This document shows, piece after piece, positions 56,220 through 64,000 of a stretch of 64,000 nt of DNA. Source of the stretch: Alphaproteobacteria bacterium AO1-B (GTDB lineage: Bacteria > Pseudomonadota > Alphaproteobacteria > Rhizobiales > Stappiaceae); assembly GCA_001890945.1 (NCBI GenBank), contig MLAX01000002.1:1-64000 (forward strand), in the 5' to 3' direction. The notes beneath the pieces are model-generated. The model was given only the letters and a program-made list of their open reading frames with translations. It had not been told where the DNA came from and searched no databases. The position numbers and the translations under genes are program-made. The first letter of the stretch is position 1. Every line of letters starts with the position of its first letter.

Positions 56220-57701
56220 GTGGGACACGACGACCGGTTCTTGAAGTGCCATCGGTCCGGCACATGGTATTACCGGCGGCAGGTGCCGCTGGACGTGAAG
56301 GATCTGGTCGGCCGGTCATCCCTTGAAGTCTCTCTCAAAACCAAACTTCGGGACGTTGCGCGGCTGCGCCGCGATGCCATGGAGGAGGCGGACACGCTGT
56401 TCTGGGCCTCGCTGCTCGGCGGCGGCGCCGCAGCCGCCGACCCGGCAACGGCCCGGTACCGGGCCGCGCAGAAGCGGGCGCTCGCCCTCGGCTTTGTCTG
56501 GAAATCGTCCAGCGATCTTTTAAACCACGCCCCGCTGGACGATCTGATCGCCCGGCTCGATGTCCTGAAGGGCCGGCCGGACCTGGAGCGCAAGAGCGAT
56601 GCGGAGGCGCTCCTTGGAACGGCGCCGCGGCCCGATGTGCTGGTCTCCAAGGTGCTGGAGATTTACTTGACCGAAATTGCCCCCGACGCCCTGAAAGGCA
56701 AAAGCCCGGCGCAAATCGCGGCCTATAAAAAGGTGAAGACCCGGGCGGTTGCGAACTTCATCAAGGTGGTGGGCGACAAGCCGGTCGACGCGGTGACAAG
56801 GGCCGATGCGCTGGCGTTTTTCGACTGGTGGCAGACGCGGGTCACAGGCGCAAATACTGGCGCGAATAAAAGTATGGACGCTGATGCTTCTGCGGGCACT
56901 GGCGCTGGTGGTGGGCACAAACGCAAACGCGGCGCGCCATCAAAACCCCTGTCGGGCAATTCGGCCAACCGGGATGTCGGCAACATGCGGCAGATGTTTC
57001 AGGCCTATTATCAAAGGATTGGCGAAGAGGGGCGGGACAACCCGTTCCGGAACCTGTCCTTCCGGGACCCCAAGGCCTTGAAACAGGACGTGCCGCCGTT
57101 CCCGGTCCACTGGATCCGCGACCGGTTGCTGGCCCCCGGTGCCTTTGACGGGCTCGACCGGGAGGCCGCACTCTTGTTCCTGGCGCTGATTGAAACCGGA
57201 TGCCGGCCGTCGGAGCTTTGCAACATCACCGCCGATCAGATCCATCTGGAGGGCGCCGTGCCGTTCATCGAAATCCGCTTCCGCGCGGACCGGGCGATCA
57301 AGACAGAAGCCAGCGTACGCCAAATCCCGCTTGTCGGCGTGTCGCTGGCAGCTTTCCTGAAAGCTCCGGACGGGTTTCCGCGGTACCGCGACAAGGAAAC
57401 GAACTTTTCCGCAATCGGCATGCGGCACTTGCGGCGCGCCGGTCTCCTGCCGTCGGAGCATCACCGGATCTATTCGCTGCGCCATGCCTTTGAAACCCGG
57501 ATGAAGGAAGCCGGGCTCGATTACGAGCTGCGCTGCCTTCTCATGGGCCATGCGCTCAGCCGGCCGGACTACGGCGACGGTGGCTCGCTTTCATGGCGCC
57601 AATCGCAACTCAAGAGAATCGAGCTGTCCTTCCCAGCAGCGCTGATCGACGGCCTCGCATCCCGGCCGCAGCGCAGACCCAAACGAAAGGTGAGGTCATG
57701 A
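56220..57701 (+). CDS. Tyrosine recombinase (phage/island integrase)
   Basis: A 493-aa site-specific recombinase. The N-terminal part (FLKCHRSGTWYYRRQVPLDV) is an integrase N-terminal domain. The catalytic domain has the first Arg in IETGCRPSELCN, the second Arg in IYSLRHAFETRM, a His in LLMGHAL and the likely Tyr nucleophile in RPDYGDG. A Tyr replaces the usual His two residues before the second Arg, as in some alphaproteobacterial island integrases. GTG start follows AAGGATG. Its position just after tRNA-Leu suggests integration there. A small Gly/Ala-rich insert lies near residues 215-245. Confidence 0.92.
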   Translation: MGHDDRFLKCHRSGTWYYRRQVPLDVKDLVGRSSLEVSLKTKLRDVARLRRDAMEEADTLFWASLLGGGAAAADPATARYRAAQKRALALGFVWKSSSDLLNHAPLDDLIARLDVLKGRPDLERKSDAEALLGTAPRPDVLVSKVLEIYLTEIAPDALKGKSPAQIAAYKKVKTRAVANFIKVVGDKPVDAVTRADALAFFDWWQTRVTGANTGANKSMDADASAGTGAGGGHKRKRGAPSKPLSGNSANRDVGNMRQMFQAYYQRIGEEGRDNPFRNLSFRDPKALKQDVPPFPVHWIRDRLLAPGAFDGLDREAALLFLALIETGCRPSELCNITADQIHLEGAVPFIEIRFRADRAIKTEASVRQIPLVGVSLAAFLKAPDGFPRYRDKETNFSAIGMRHLRRAGLLPSEHHRIYSLRHAFETRMKEAGLDYELRCLLMGHALSRPDYGDGGSLSWRQSQLKRIELSFPAALIDGLASRPQRRPKRKVRS

Positions 57702-57982
57702 CCACTCCCGCAAATGGACCCGGAACCGGCACTGGTTCCGGCACGGCGCTTCAGCTGTTCGCGGCCGAAGTGTTCAAACGGGATCCGGACGTGTGCGCGG
57801 CTGCGCTGCAGGCCGCCCGGGACCTCCTGAAAGCCCAGAAACGGCCCTGGTATGCACGCTCAAAGAGGCCGGAGCTGGAGGCGCTTGAGGCTGCCGAAGG
57901 GCTCGTCGGTCTCATGAAGCTGCTCGGGGAAACCGACCCTGAAAAACTGAAAACGATCGACCTGGACCGGACGCGCCGATGA
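57698..57982 (+). CDS. Small protein coupled to the integrase, unknown function
   Basis: A 94-aa protein that starts within the integrase stop codon (ATGA). The first 17 residues are Gly/Thr-rich (NGPGTGTGSGTALQLF); the rest is helical and charged (DVCAAALQAARDLLKAQKRP, ALEAAEGLVGLMKLLGETDP). It might modulate excision or integration, but no known excisionase motif is visible. Confidence 0.65.
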   Translation: MTTPANGPGTGTGSGTALQLFAAEVFKRDPDVCAAALQAARDLLKAQKRPWYARSKRPELEALEAAEGLVGLMKLLGETDPEKLKTIDLDRTRR

Positions 57983-58431
57983 CCCCGCGTGAGATCGGTG
58001 CCCACGGTTTTTGGGGGGCGTGGGTATGGGCAAGACACAAATTGAACGGCTGCTTTGTTGGGTGGCCAAAGGCTTCGGCAGGTCCGCGGCGGGGGATGTC
58101 TGCTGACCGGCAGGCGCTTGAGACCATATGCCGACCTGTCTCGTGTGTCTGTCACATATCTCGAAACCGGCGTTCAGCCATAGGGAATATCTCGTCAAAC
58201 CACGTTTCTAGTGTGAACTCGTTGCTGCGGTTATGCACAAACTATCAGGGAAAAATATGCTTTAACTGGAAATTATATTGCGGCTCTGGTCGGGAAATTA
58301 TCGTTAAAAGTGGCAATCTTCTATCGAGGGTACACTTGCGGTCGAGGCGATTAGCAAAGCGCCGCAACACCCATCCTGCTTTACCAGCCGAAGACCGGCG
58401 CTGTTCAGATGCTTGCGCCAGTCGTCGCTGA
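57979..58431 (+). pseudogene. Possible third integrase-linked gene, C-terminal part doubtful
   Basis: A frame that overlaps the preceding stop by four bases (ATGA) reads MTPREIGAHGFWGAWVWARH and continues with plausible sequence for about 45 residues. It then turns Cys- and Arg-rich and unlike a folded protein. It may be a decayed or frameshifted gene of the element, or only the first 45 codons may be meaningful. The rest of 57983-58616 shows nothing else supportable. Confidence 0.3.
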
Positions 58432-58616
58432 CCGGGTTCCGGTGTCAGGACAGCAACGGCGTTTGCCGGGTGTTTGCCGCAGGCAACTTTCGGCTCTCCG
58501 CGATCTCCCGCAGCAACCCACTTGCATGCTGGCTCCAAATATTTATGAGAGTTTGTTTTTCGCTTCTATGCTTATAGAATTGGAGAAGGTTTTAAACAAG
58601 CAGAATAGAAAATTTA

Positions 58617-59018
58617 TTAGTTCCGAATATTTCGTTCTTCAATGTGTTTTTCTATCACTTCAATTAATTCATCCCGGCTGGGCTCATATTTGAGATGTAT
58701 ATTTGCGCCTGAAATGTAGACGAGGTTTTCAAACCATTCCGATTTATTGGCGGAATATGACAATAATATCGGGCGTCCGTTCTTCTGACGACCGTAGAGT
58801 TTTAACAGGTTTTGAGAACAGTTTCGATCGTTCGGGTTCGTATGAAGAGCGATTGCATCCAAGAGACCCGCCGCGACATGTGTGAACATGTCATCGAAGG
58901 TGTCATAGACCAAAACATCCCAAGACTTTGAACCAGCGGACCCTTTGTCGCCGGTGCCAATCTCTCCATTCGCATATACTGCAAGAGTCCGTTTGCCACA
59001 GATAAACCCATACGACAT
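58617..59018 (-). CDS. Small protein with a receiver-like alpha/beta pattern, unknown function
   Basis: A 133-aa protein. Alternating predicted strands and helices (WDVLVYDTFDDMFTHVAAGL, GRPILLSYSANKSEWFENLV, HLKYEPSRDELIEVIEKHI) resemble a CheY-type receiver fold, including a Lys near the start of the last helix. However, the classic acidic pocket and phosphoacceptor Asp cannot be placed with confidence. It lies in the AT-richer cargo of the tRNA-Leu element. Base composition differs from the surrounding chromosome. Confidence 0.55.
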   Translation of the reverse strand: MSYGFICGKRTLAVYANGEIGTGDKGSAGSKSWDVLVYDTFDDMFTHVAAGLLDAIALHTNPNDRNCSQNLLKLYGRQKNGRPILLSYSANKSEWFENLVYISGANIHLKYEPSRDELIEVIEKHIEERNIRN

Positions 59019-59060
59019 TTGCCGTAACCCCCGGATTTTTTGATCTTTAGTTGGTGACGG

Positions 59061-59288
59061 CTAGCCAGCAGGCAGCGATTTCATCAGGCTTTCAACGCGG
59101 GCCGACAACAGCATCAACTCGCTAACCCGATTGCCTGTCTCGTGACTGGCCAGCAGATGACCAGCTGTTTCAATCAAACCGGACGCAATCAGGAGGCAAA
59201 TGTCGTGCCCTGCCGGGTACTGCATCGCCATCGCTTTTTTGGAAACAGCTTCGACAAGCATTTGAAACTCTGCGCAATGCTCGTCCAT
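59061..59288 (-). CDS. Small helical protein, unknown function
   Basis: A 75-aa, all-helical soluble protein (FQMLVEAVSKKAMAMQYPAG, HDICLLIASGLIETAGHLLA). AAGGATG precedes the ATG at 59288; a start 18 codons upstream adds only basic residues. It is 42 bp upstream of the receiver-like gene on the same strand, so the two may be cotranscribed. No family recognised. Confidence 0.5.
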   Translation of the reverse strand: MDEHCAEFQMLVEAVSKKAMAMQYPAGHDICLLIASGLIETAGHLLASHETGNRVSELMLLSARVESLMKSLPAG

Positions 59289-59500
59289 GACGACATCCTT
59301 AAATAAACCGCGCAGCACCAACGTACGAATTCGGATCTTCATTGGAGATGGAATTTCACATCGGGCCGGGCAACAACGTGTCGCCTTGGCGACTGAACAC
59401 GTAGTTTGGTACGGGATTTCGCGACACCGGTGAAGGTTTCCAGACAGATGTTACATGTTACAATTTTTGTAAGATTTTGATTTAATTGAAAAAACTAACG

Positions 59501-61147
59501 CTATTGCCTCTTCAGCGCCAACGACAATTCTTCGTAAAGCGCGACAAAACGGGTGCTCTCGGCCTGTTCCCTACACAGTCGGGGGATCGTCACATTTGAA
59601 AAGTGAGCAGGATCAATGTCGGGCCAATTCGTCTTTTGCCGCTGAATGATAGCTGCGGCCTCTTCCGGTCGGCCGAGAGTGTTGAGCAGCATTGCATGGC
59701 GCATGAATGTGTACGGGATTTCGAAAACAAGTGATGCGCGTTGTTCCGCCTCAAGAGCAAGCTCAAACTCCCCTCTGTAGGCGTGTAACCAGGCAATCCA
59801 AGTCAGTGTCAGCCACCTTATTGGATTGTCCGGCAACAAGGCCGCATCGAATGCGATTGCGTCTTGTAAAACGGCGTCAGGAGCTGATGCGCAGGAATAA
59901 GGGATCATCCGAGACAGAAACTGGGCCAAAGCGTGGTTCGGATCCAACTCCGTTACACGCTGCATGGTGATGAAGCTTTGAGCGATTGACCCGCTGTGCC
60001 ATTGCGATTGGGCGACGTTGAACACAACATTCGCATCAAGCGGCGCGAGTTCCATGGCCCTTTGTGCGTGCCACTTTGCACGGTTCATCATCTCCGGTGT
60101 ATTGGAGGGGCCGTAGACATTGGCCAGATACGCCAACTTGTCAGCAATAACTGAGTGCGCGGCGCCAAAACCTGGATCTTTTTCAAGTGCAATTTCCATA
60201 AGCCGGACACGTTCGAGTTCCCAGTCGACCGCATTGATTGCCGGACCCGGCACCCACGTTCCCATGATAAACAGTTGTTCAGGCGTCAGCTCCTCCGGGG
60301 CGCGTCCTTCAAGCAGTTCCTTGGTCGCACCGAACAAGCGTAGCTTGAGGTCGCGGCCAATCCGTTCAGAAACCGATCCATCAAAATCCTTCCTGTCATC
60401 AATGTGGATGCTCTCGGACCATAAAACCTCATTGTCCCTTGTGCTGAGGAGTTCGACGTTGATCCGGGTTTCCCCCGGCTCAAGCTGAACGGAACCTGTC
60501 ACAAGAAACGCTGCCTGGGGATGGATGCCGTTATCCGGCGGAGACAACAGAACAGAAATAGCCTTGTTTTTGGACAGGTCCTGTCGAAGTACGAGTGCCG
60601 CGTTGCGACCCATAGCACCGCTGAAATCATCCAGTTGCACCGCAATCCGAGTTTCTTCAGGTTGCGCATAAAAATTGTAAAGCCCAAACAAACCAAGCCC
60701 GGTGCAAGCGAGAAAGACCAGGACTGCGCTGATGGGCTTCCAAGGTTTCTTGCCAACGGATTTGGCCTGCTGATTCTTGCTGGCGGTGTGTCCGGTTTCA
60801 TGGACCCTGTTTTCCCGAAGCGTCAGTTTGGGCCTGTAAGTGCCTTTTGGGATGTCGACTTGAAGCTCACAGTCCGCAAATGTACTGCTCTCAAAAACGG
60901 CAATCGCTGTCCTGAGACGCCCGATTTCCACCCGGACGACGCTGTCGGACTGGGGATCAAAATCTGGGTCTTTCCCGAAGATATCAAGACCTATGGAATA
61001 GGCTTTAAGCTGTCCACCACAGCCATCGGCTTCGGCGCGTATCAGGTGTTCCAGCAACACAAGCCGCCGATTGCTCTTACCCAGAGCGCCCGACGCACGG
61101 ATACGCTCCAAATAGTCCGAAATTTGCTGGTCGACTGGAAAACTCAA
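59501..61147 (-). CDS. Membrane-anchored TPR protein with N-terminal regulator-like domain
   Basis: A 548-aa protein. Residues about 25-110 (QLKAYSIGLDIFGKDPDFDP, VVRVEIGRLRTAI, VDIPKGTYRP) match a domain often found fused to adenylate cyclases or TPR arrays in Rhizobiales. A TM segment (about 136-155, ISAVLVFLACTGLGLFGLYN) is followed by a TolB-N-like segment and TPR-like helices toward the C-terminus (AKWHAQRAMELAPLDANVVF). It resembles CadC-type membrane regulators in plan, but DNA binding is not shown. It appears to start with TTG. It belongs to the island cargo. Confidence 0.72.
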   Translation of the reverse strand: MSFPVDQQISDYLERIRASGALGKSNRRLVLLEHLIRAEADGCGGQLKAYSIGLDIFGKDPDFDPQSDSVVRVEIGRLRTAIAVFESSTFADCELQVDIPKGTYRPKLTLRENRVHETGHTASKNQQAKSVGKKPWKPISAVLVFLACTGLGLFGLYNFYAQPEETRIAVQLDDFSGAMGRNAALVLRQDLSKNKAISVLLSPPDNGIHPQAAFLVTGSVQLEPGETRINVELLSTRDNEVLWSESIHIDDRKDFDGSVSERIGRDLKLRLFGATKELLEGRAPEELTPEQLFIMGTWVPGPAINAVDWELERVRLMEIALEKDPGFGAAHSVIADKLAYLANVYGPSNTPEMMNRAKWHAQRAMELAPLDANVVFNVAQSQWHSGSIAQSFITMQRVTELDPNHALAQFLSRMIPYSCASAPDAVLQDAIAFDAALLPDNPIRWLTLTWIAWLHAYRGEFELALEAEQRASLVFEIPYTFMRHAMLLNTLGRPEEAAAIIQRQKTNWPDIDPAHFSNVTIPRLCREQAESTRFVALYEELSLALKRQ

Positions 61148-61653
61148 TAATCAGCATCCACGGTTCATAATGGGGAAAGACCCTCAACCACAAAAAAGTA
61201 TTTAACTTTCGTGCCCCTGCGGGAAATACTTATGACAATAATTTGTGCTCCCCAGCATAGCCTGTGACTACCTCAGCGCAACAAGGCGAAATCTTACGCA
61301 CAGTCAAACTTGATAGACAGGCGAACCAGACTTTAATTGTTAGGATACTTCATACGAGACGTTGCGGACCGTCAACAGATCCCAAAACCAAAGACAGGTT
61401 CATTTTGTCCGGCAAATCGCAAGCCTTCTGGCGGCTGATTGGCCATGAATTTGCCGAGCGGAGAGGGGGCCTCCACCGAAGGTCCTTGACGCAACGTGGA
61501 GTCTCATCCTATCTGGTGGGCCACCTCCCAAGGCTGGACCCGCAAGAGGGTCAACTCGAGACAACGAGAATCAGAAACGGACCCTCATCCTGAACTGACC
61601 CAACATGACCACCTGCGCACACGCTCTTTGTGCCCGCATTGAGCGTTTCTTTT
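61148..61653. other. Non-coding region between TPR and MucR genes
   Basis: About 500 bp with no supportable gene. A frame at 61264-61593 lacks a ribosome site and recognisable sequence. The stretch is probably decayed element DNA plus the promoter of the TPR gene. Confidence 0.5.
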
Positions 61654-62100
61654 TTAAATGTCAGGGTTTCTTTTGCCCTTGCCTCTTCGGCGTTGGCCAA
61701 GGCCCATCGTTTTGGCAAGCTGTGAGCGCGCAGCAGCATAGTTCGGTGCAACAATTGGATAATCGGCATCCAGGCCCCATTTTGCCCGATACTCTTCTGG
61801 TGTCATGTTGAAGCTGGTCCGTAGGTGCCGCTTCAGTGATTTGAACTTCTTTCCATCCTCCAGACACACAATGTAGTCCGGGGTGACCGATTTCTTGATC
61901 GGCACAGCTGGGGTGAGTGGCTCTGGCTCAGGCTCTTGGGCAGACGTATCCGCTGTCTTCAGCGCTGCATGAACCGAGCCGATCAGTGAGACCATGTCCG
62001 CTGATGGAATGGTGTTGTTGCTCACAAAGGCGGCAACGATGTCCGCAGTCAGATCGATATAGACCTGCGCATCGTTCTGATCGTTGTTTTGTGCATCCAT
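61654..62100 (-). CDS. MucR/Ros-family zinc-finger transcriptional regulator
   Basis: A 148-aa regulator. The N-terminal helical part (YIDLTADIVAAFVSNNTIPS) mediates oligomerisation in the family. The Ros-type finger and following block read IVCLEDGKKFKSLKRHLRTS and FNMTPEEYRAKWGLDADYPI. The first finger pair is Cys-x-x-Asp-like rather than Cys-x-x-Cys, as seen in MucR homologues. The basic tail (RRRGKGKRNPDI) aids DNA binding. MucR proteins control exopolysaccharide, motility and cell-cycle genes. An 11-bp inverted repeat lies 22 bp upstream. Confidence 0.92.
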   Translation of the reverse strand: MDAQNNDQNDAQVYIDLTADIVAAFVSNNTIPSADMVSLIGSVHAALKTADTSAQEPEPEPLTPAVPIKKSVTPDYIVCLEDGKKFKSLKRHLRTSFNMTPEEYRAKWGLDADYPIVAPNYAAARSQLAKTMGLGQRRRGKGKRNPDI

Positions 62101-62765
62101 AAGTTACGATCCTTTGAGAGGTAAATCCTGTCCGATAAAACGCTACCTGACAGGATTTAAGTTCACGTGGTGTCAAAATAGAGGCTGTTTGAATAAACGT
62201 GTATTGCGCCAAAACTCCCCGACAACACCGTGACAGCCTGCACTGCGTTTCGAGTGCCTGAAAGAAACACCGTGATTTTGCATTTCACGCCACTCCGAAA
62301 CGCGGTAAATCGAATGATACTCTGTGTTGCTCTCAGCACGCCAGGACCGGAGCGCCTGGCTCAATATCCAACAAGTTTTTACGTCTGTGTGCATCAATCA
62401 GAAGGCGTCAACTGTCCGCACCAACGAAGCCAGAATCATATTTGAGTATGTTTTATTCGCTGGAGAAGCTGCGTTTGATTTTGAGATGAAGAGTGGATTT
62501 TGGTGCTTCAGGACTCGCTATACCGAGATGAAAGGCACACTTGGAAACCTAAAGCGCTCCATGATCCGACGCTTTTCGATGCTCATCCACGATCGCTTAG
62601 CTCCGGCGGAGTAATGCTATCAGAGTAAATGCTGATTATTCTAAGGCTAGGGACAATGTAAATTTAGAACCTATCTTCTTGGATGCACATCCTGAAGAAA
62701 TAGTCTGTTTGCAAGGTGTTTCGACAATAATAATAAATAATCCCCAGCAGTAAAAAGTGTTTTCC
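62101..62765. other. Long intergenic region, no supportable gene
   Basis: About 665 bp between mucR and the flavin oxidoreductase. It contains the mucR promoter and an inverted repeat (62122-62159). The rest is AT-richer with short frames that look like chance. It may include the distal border of the integrated element, but no attachment repeat was found. Confidence 0.5.
62122..62159. promoter_or_regulatory. 11-bp inverted repeat upstream of mucR
   Basis: TAAATCCTGTC (62122-62132) and GACAGGATTTA (62149-62159) are exact reverse complements, 16-nt spacing, 22 bp before the mucR ATG. It may be an operator for autoregulation or a leader hairpin. Confidence 0.6.
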
Positions 62766-63902
62766 TTATCGAATTTTCAGTTTTGATAACAAGCGCGCCC
62801 GTTTTTGCAGCCACCAGCCCGCCTCAACAGGCCAAAGAGCGTGCTGATCATCCAATCCAAGTGCGTGGGCTGCTTTCAGAGGCCAATTTGGATCGTGAAG
62901 CACCTCCCGACCGAGCGCGATCATATCGGCTTGCTTGGTGGCAAGAATACGTTCACACTTCTCGGCGTCCCAGAGAAATCCAACAGCCATTGTGCTGATA
63001 TCAGCGCTGTTTTTGATGGCTTCGGCAAAAGGGACCTGAAACCCTTCCTCAACTTTCATACGCCGCGGGCGGTTCTTACCGCCAATCCCGCCACTGGAAC
63101 AGTCGATCATGTCAACACCTGCATCGCGCAATAGCCGGGCGGTTTCGATCGTGTCTTCCAATTCTATTCCGCCGTCGAGCCAATCAGTGCCAGAGAGACG
63201 GAAGGCAAGGGGCAGATCATCGGGCCAATTCGCTCGCACCGATTTCGCCACTTCCACGGCAAAGCGATTGCGATTTGCGAAGCTGCCTCCCCAGATGTCA
63301 GTCCGTTGATTAGAGATCGGTGAGAGGAATTGGTGCACAAGGAACCCGTGCGCCGCATAGACTTCGATTACCTTAAAACCAGCATCACACGCCCGACGTG
63401 CAGCCTCGCCAAAGGAGGTGATGACGCGATAAATAGCATCCTGAGACATTTCGGCTGGGGTTGGCCAGCCGTCAGCGTACGGGACTGCAGATGGTCCTTC
63501 GATCGGCCAAGGGGCTTCGCCACGATTGACTTCGTCGTCGGTATCAACCGGTGTTTCTCCGTGCCAAGGCCGGCGTTCTGAAGCCTTGCGGCCAGCGTGG
63601 CCAAGCTGGATACCGGGAACCGAGCCTTCAGCCTCAATGAACGCAGCGATAGGGCTCAGGGTTGCCACCTGCGCATCGTCCCAGAGGCCTAGATCGCCGT
63701 GGGTACGCCGCCCATCCTTTTCCACCGCGGTCGCCTCGAGATAAACAAGCCCCGCGCCGCCGATGGCGAACCGCCCGAGATGAACCAGATGCCAGTGATT
63801 GGCGTGCCCGTCCACTGCTCGGTATTGGCTCATCGGTGAGACTGCGATGCGGTTCTTGAATGTCACGTTTCGTAACGCGAATTGTGAGAACATGGTGGAC
63901 AT
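62766..63902 (-). CDS. NADPH-dependent flavin oxidoreductase of the old yellow enzyme family (YqjM/NamA-like)
   Basis: A 378-aa FMN-dependent TIM barrel that reduces activated alkenes. Blocks: ALRNVTFKNRIAVSPMSQYR, IQLGHAGRKAS, EVYAAHGFLVHQFLSPISNQ, DIWGGSFANRNRF and MIALGREVLHDPNWP. It resembles YqjM/xenobiotic reductase A, though the usual Cys in the N-terminal PMCQYS-like block is Ser (SPMSQYR). GAGGA precedes the ATG. A partial dyad lies just upstream. Confidence 0.92.
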   Translation of the reverse strand: MSTMFSQFALRNVTFKNRIAVSPMSQYRAVDGHANHWHLVHLGRFAIGGAGLVYLEATAVEKDGRRTHGDLGLWDDAQVATLSPIAAFIEAEGSVPGIQLGHAGRKASERRPWHGETPVDTDDEVNRGEAPWPIEGPSAVPYADGWPTPAEMSQDAIYRVITSFGEAARRACDAGFKVIEVYAAHGFLVHQFLSPISNQRTDIWGGSFANRNRFAVEVAKSVRANWPDDLPLAFRLSGTDWLDGGIELEDTIETARLLRDAGVDMIDCSSGGIGGKNRPRRMKVEEGFQVPFAEAIKNSADISTMAVGFLWDAEKCERILATKQADMIALGREVLHDPNWPLKAAHALGLDDQHALWPVEAGWWLQKRARLLSKLKIR

Positions 63903-63923
63903 TGGGTCCTCTTTTCGGTGGTG

Positions 63924-63940
63924 CCGGTACTTGGTACTGG
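63924..63940. promoter_or_regulatory. Operator-like dyad upstream of the old yellow enzyme gene
   Basis: CCGGTAC-TTG-GTACTGG is a near-perfect 7+7 dyad (one mismatch), 22 bp before the gene start. Such GTAC-containing dyads are bound by winged-helix regulators of the HxlR/ArsR types in comparable settings. The regulator gene is not in the window. Confidence 0.5.
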
Positions 63941-64000
63941 TGGCTCAGCTACACTGTCTGAGCCGCTGGCAGGCGATGGCGGTTCACATCCTCTTTAGCC

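Noticed and set aside
58337..58346. 10-bp match (TGCGGTCGAG) to the reverse complement of the tRNA-Leu 3' end, considered as an attachment site
   Set aside because: It is too short and in inverted orientation; an attachment repeat should be a direct copy.
61264..61593. 109-aa plus-strand frame between the TPR and mucR genes
   Set aside because: No ribosome site, no recognisable motif, and composition typical of decayed DNA.
62324..62614. 96-aa plus-strand frame between mucR and the oxidoreductase
   Set aside because: Weak start, no recognised features; several frames of similar quality overlap here.

Overview
The window reads as a chromosomal segment of an alphaproteobacterium, probably order Hyphomicrobiales and plausibly Stappiaceae (Roseibium/Labrenzia type). 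This is an inference from gene content, not from a search. The supporting genes are an ATP12 chaperone, a Ros/MucR zinc-finger regulator, an FMN-riboswitch-controlled RibN riboflavin importer, the sqdBDC sulfolipid operon, an Anbu proteasome-like operon and several methyl-accepting chemotaxis proteins. Coding regions are GC-rich with strong Shine-Dalgarno sites and many ATGA/TGATG overlaps.

Region 1 (1-14330) is a long ribosomal array, all on +: the 3' end of tuf, the S10 and spc clusters (rpsJ to secY), adk, then rpsM-rpsK-rpoA-rplQ, closed by a clear intrinsic terminator. Region 2 (14400-29210) holds a chemoreceptor, a DegP/DegQ periplasmic protease, RarA, a class III nucleotide cyclase divergent from a large patatin-like lipase, CrcB, an RluC-type pseudouridine synthase, a HisN-like phosphatase, an overlapping 56-aa membrane protein, a DUF2778-like L,D-transpeptidase, a HAD phosphatase and ATP12.

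Region 3 (29240-29770) is a small GIY-YIG nuclease gene enclosed by a perfect 34-bp inverted repeat, with a third repeat copy alongside. Region 4 (29800-35360, - strand) is MgtE followed by a four-gene operon: circularly permuted ATP-grasp, alpha-E, transglutaminase and Anbu. Region 5 (35616-40990) carries propionyl-CoA carboxylase pccB and pccA, separated by three small secreted proteins on the opposite strand, two of which are tandem paralogues. Region 6 (41064-55881) holds a GGDEF-EAL protein with a degenerate GGDEF motif, the FMN riboswitch with ribN, acylphosphatase, sqdBDC, an RND efflux pair, a second chemoreceptor, lipB and an orphan FliN-like protein.

Region 7 (56002-about 62760) looks like an integrated element. 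It starts with a tRNA-Leu(GAG) gene, a terminator, three TTTACCCCA repeats at an exact 12-bp period and a tyrosine recombinase. Small unrecognised genes follow, then a membrane-anchored TPR regulator-like protein and a MucR homologue, in sequence that is visibly less GC-rich and sparsely coding. An old-yellow-enzyme gene with an operator-like dyad upstream closes the window.

The least-explained signals are the GIY-YIG gene with its inverted repeats, the tRNA-Leu island with its iterated repeats and cargo, the Anbu operon and the paired secreted proteins inside the pcc locus. No CRISPR array, rRNA or complete insertion sequence was seen.
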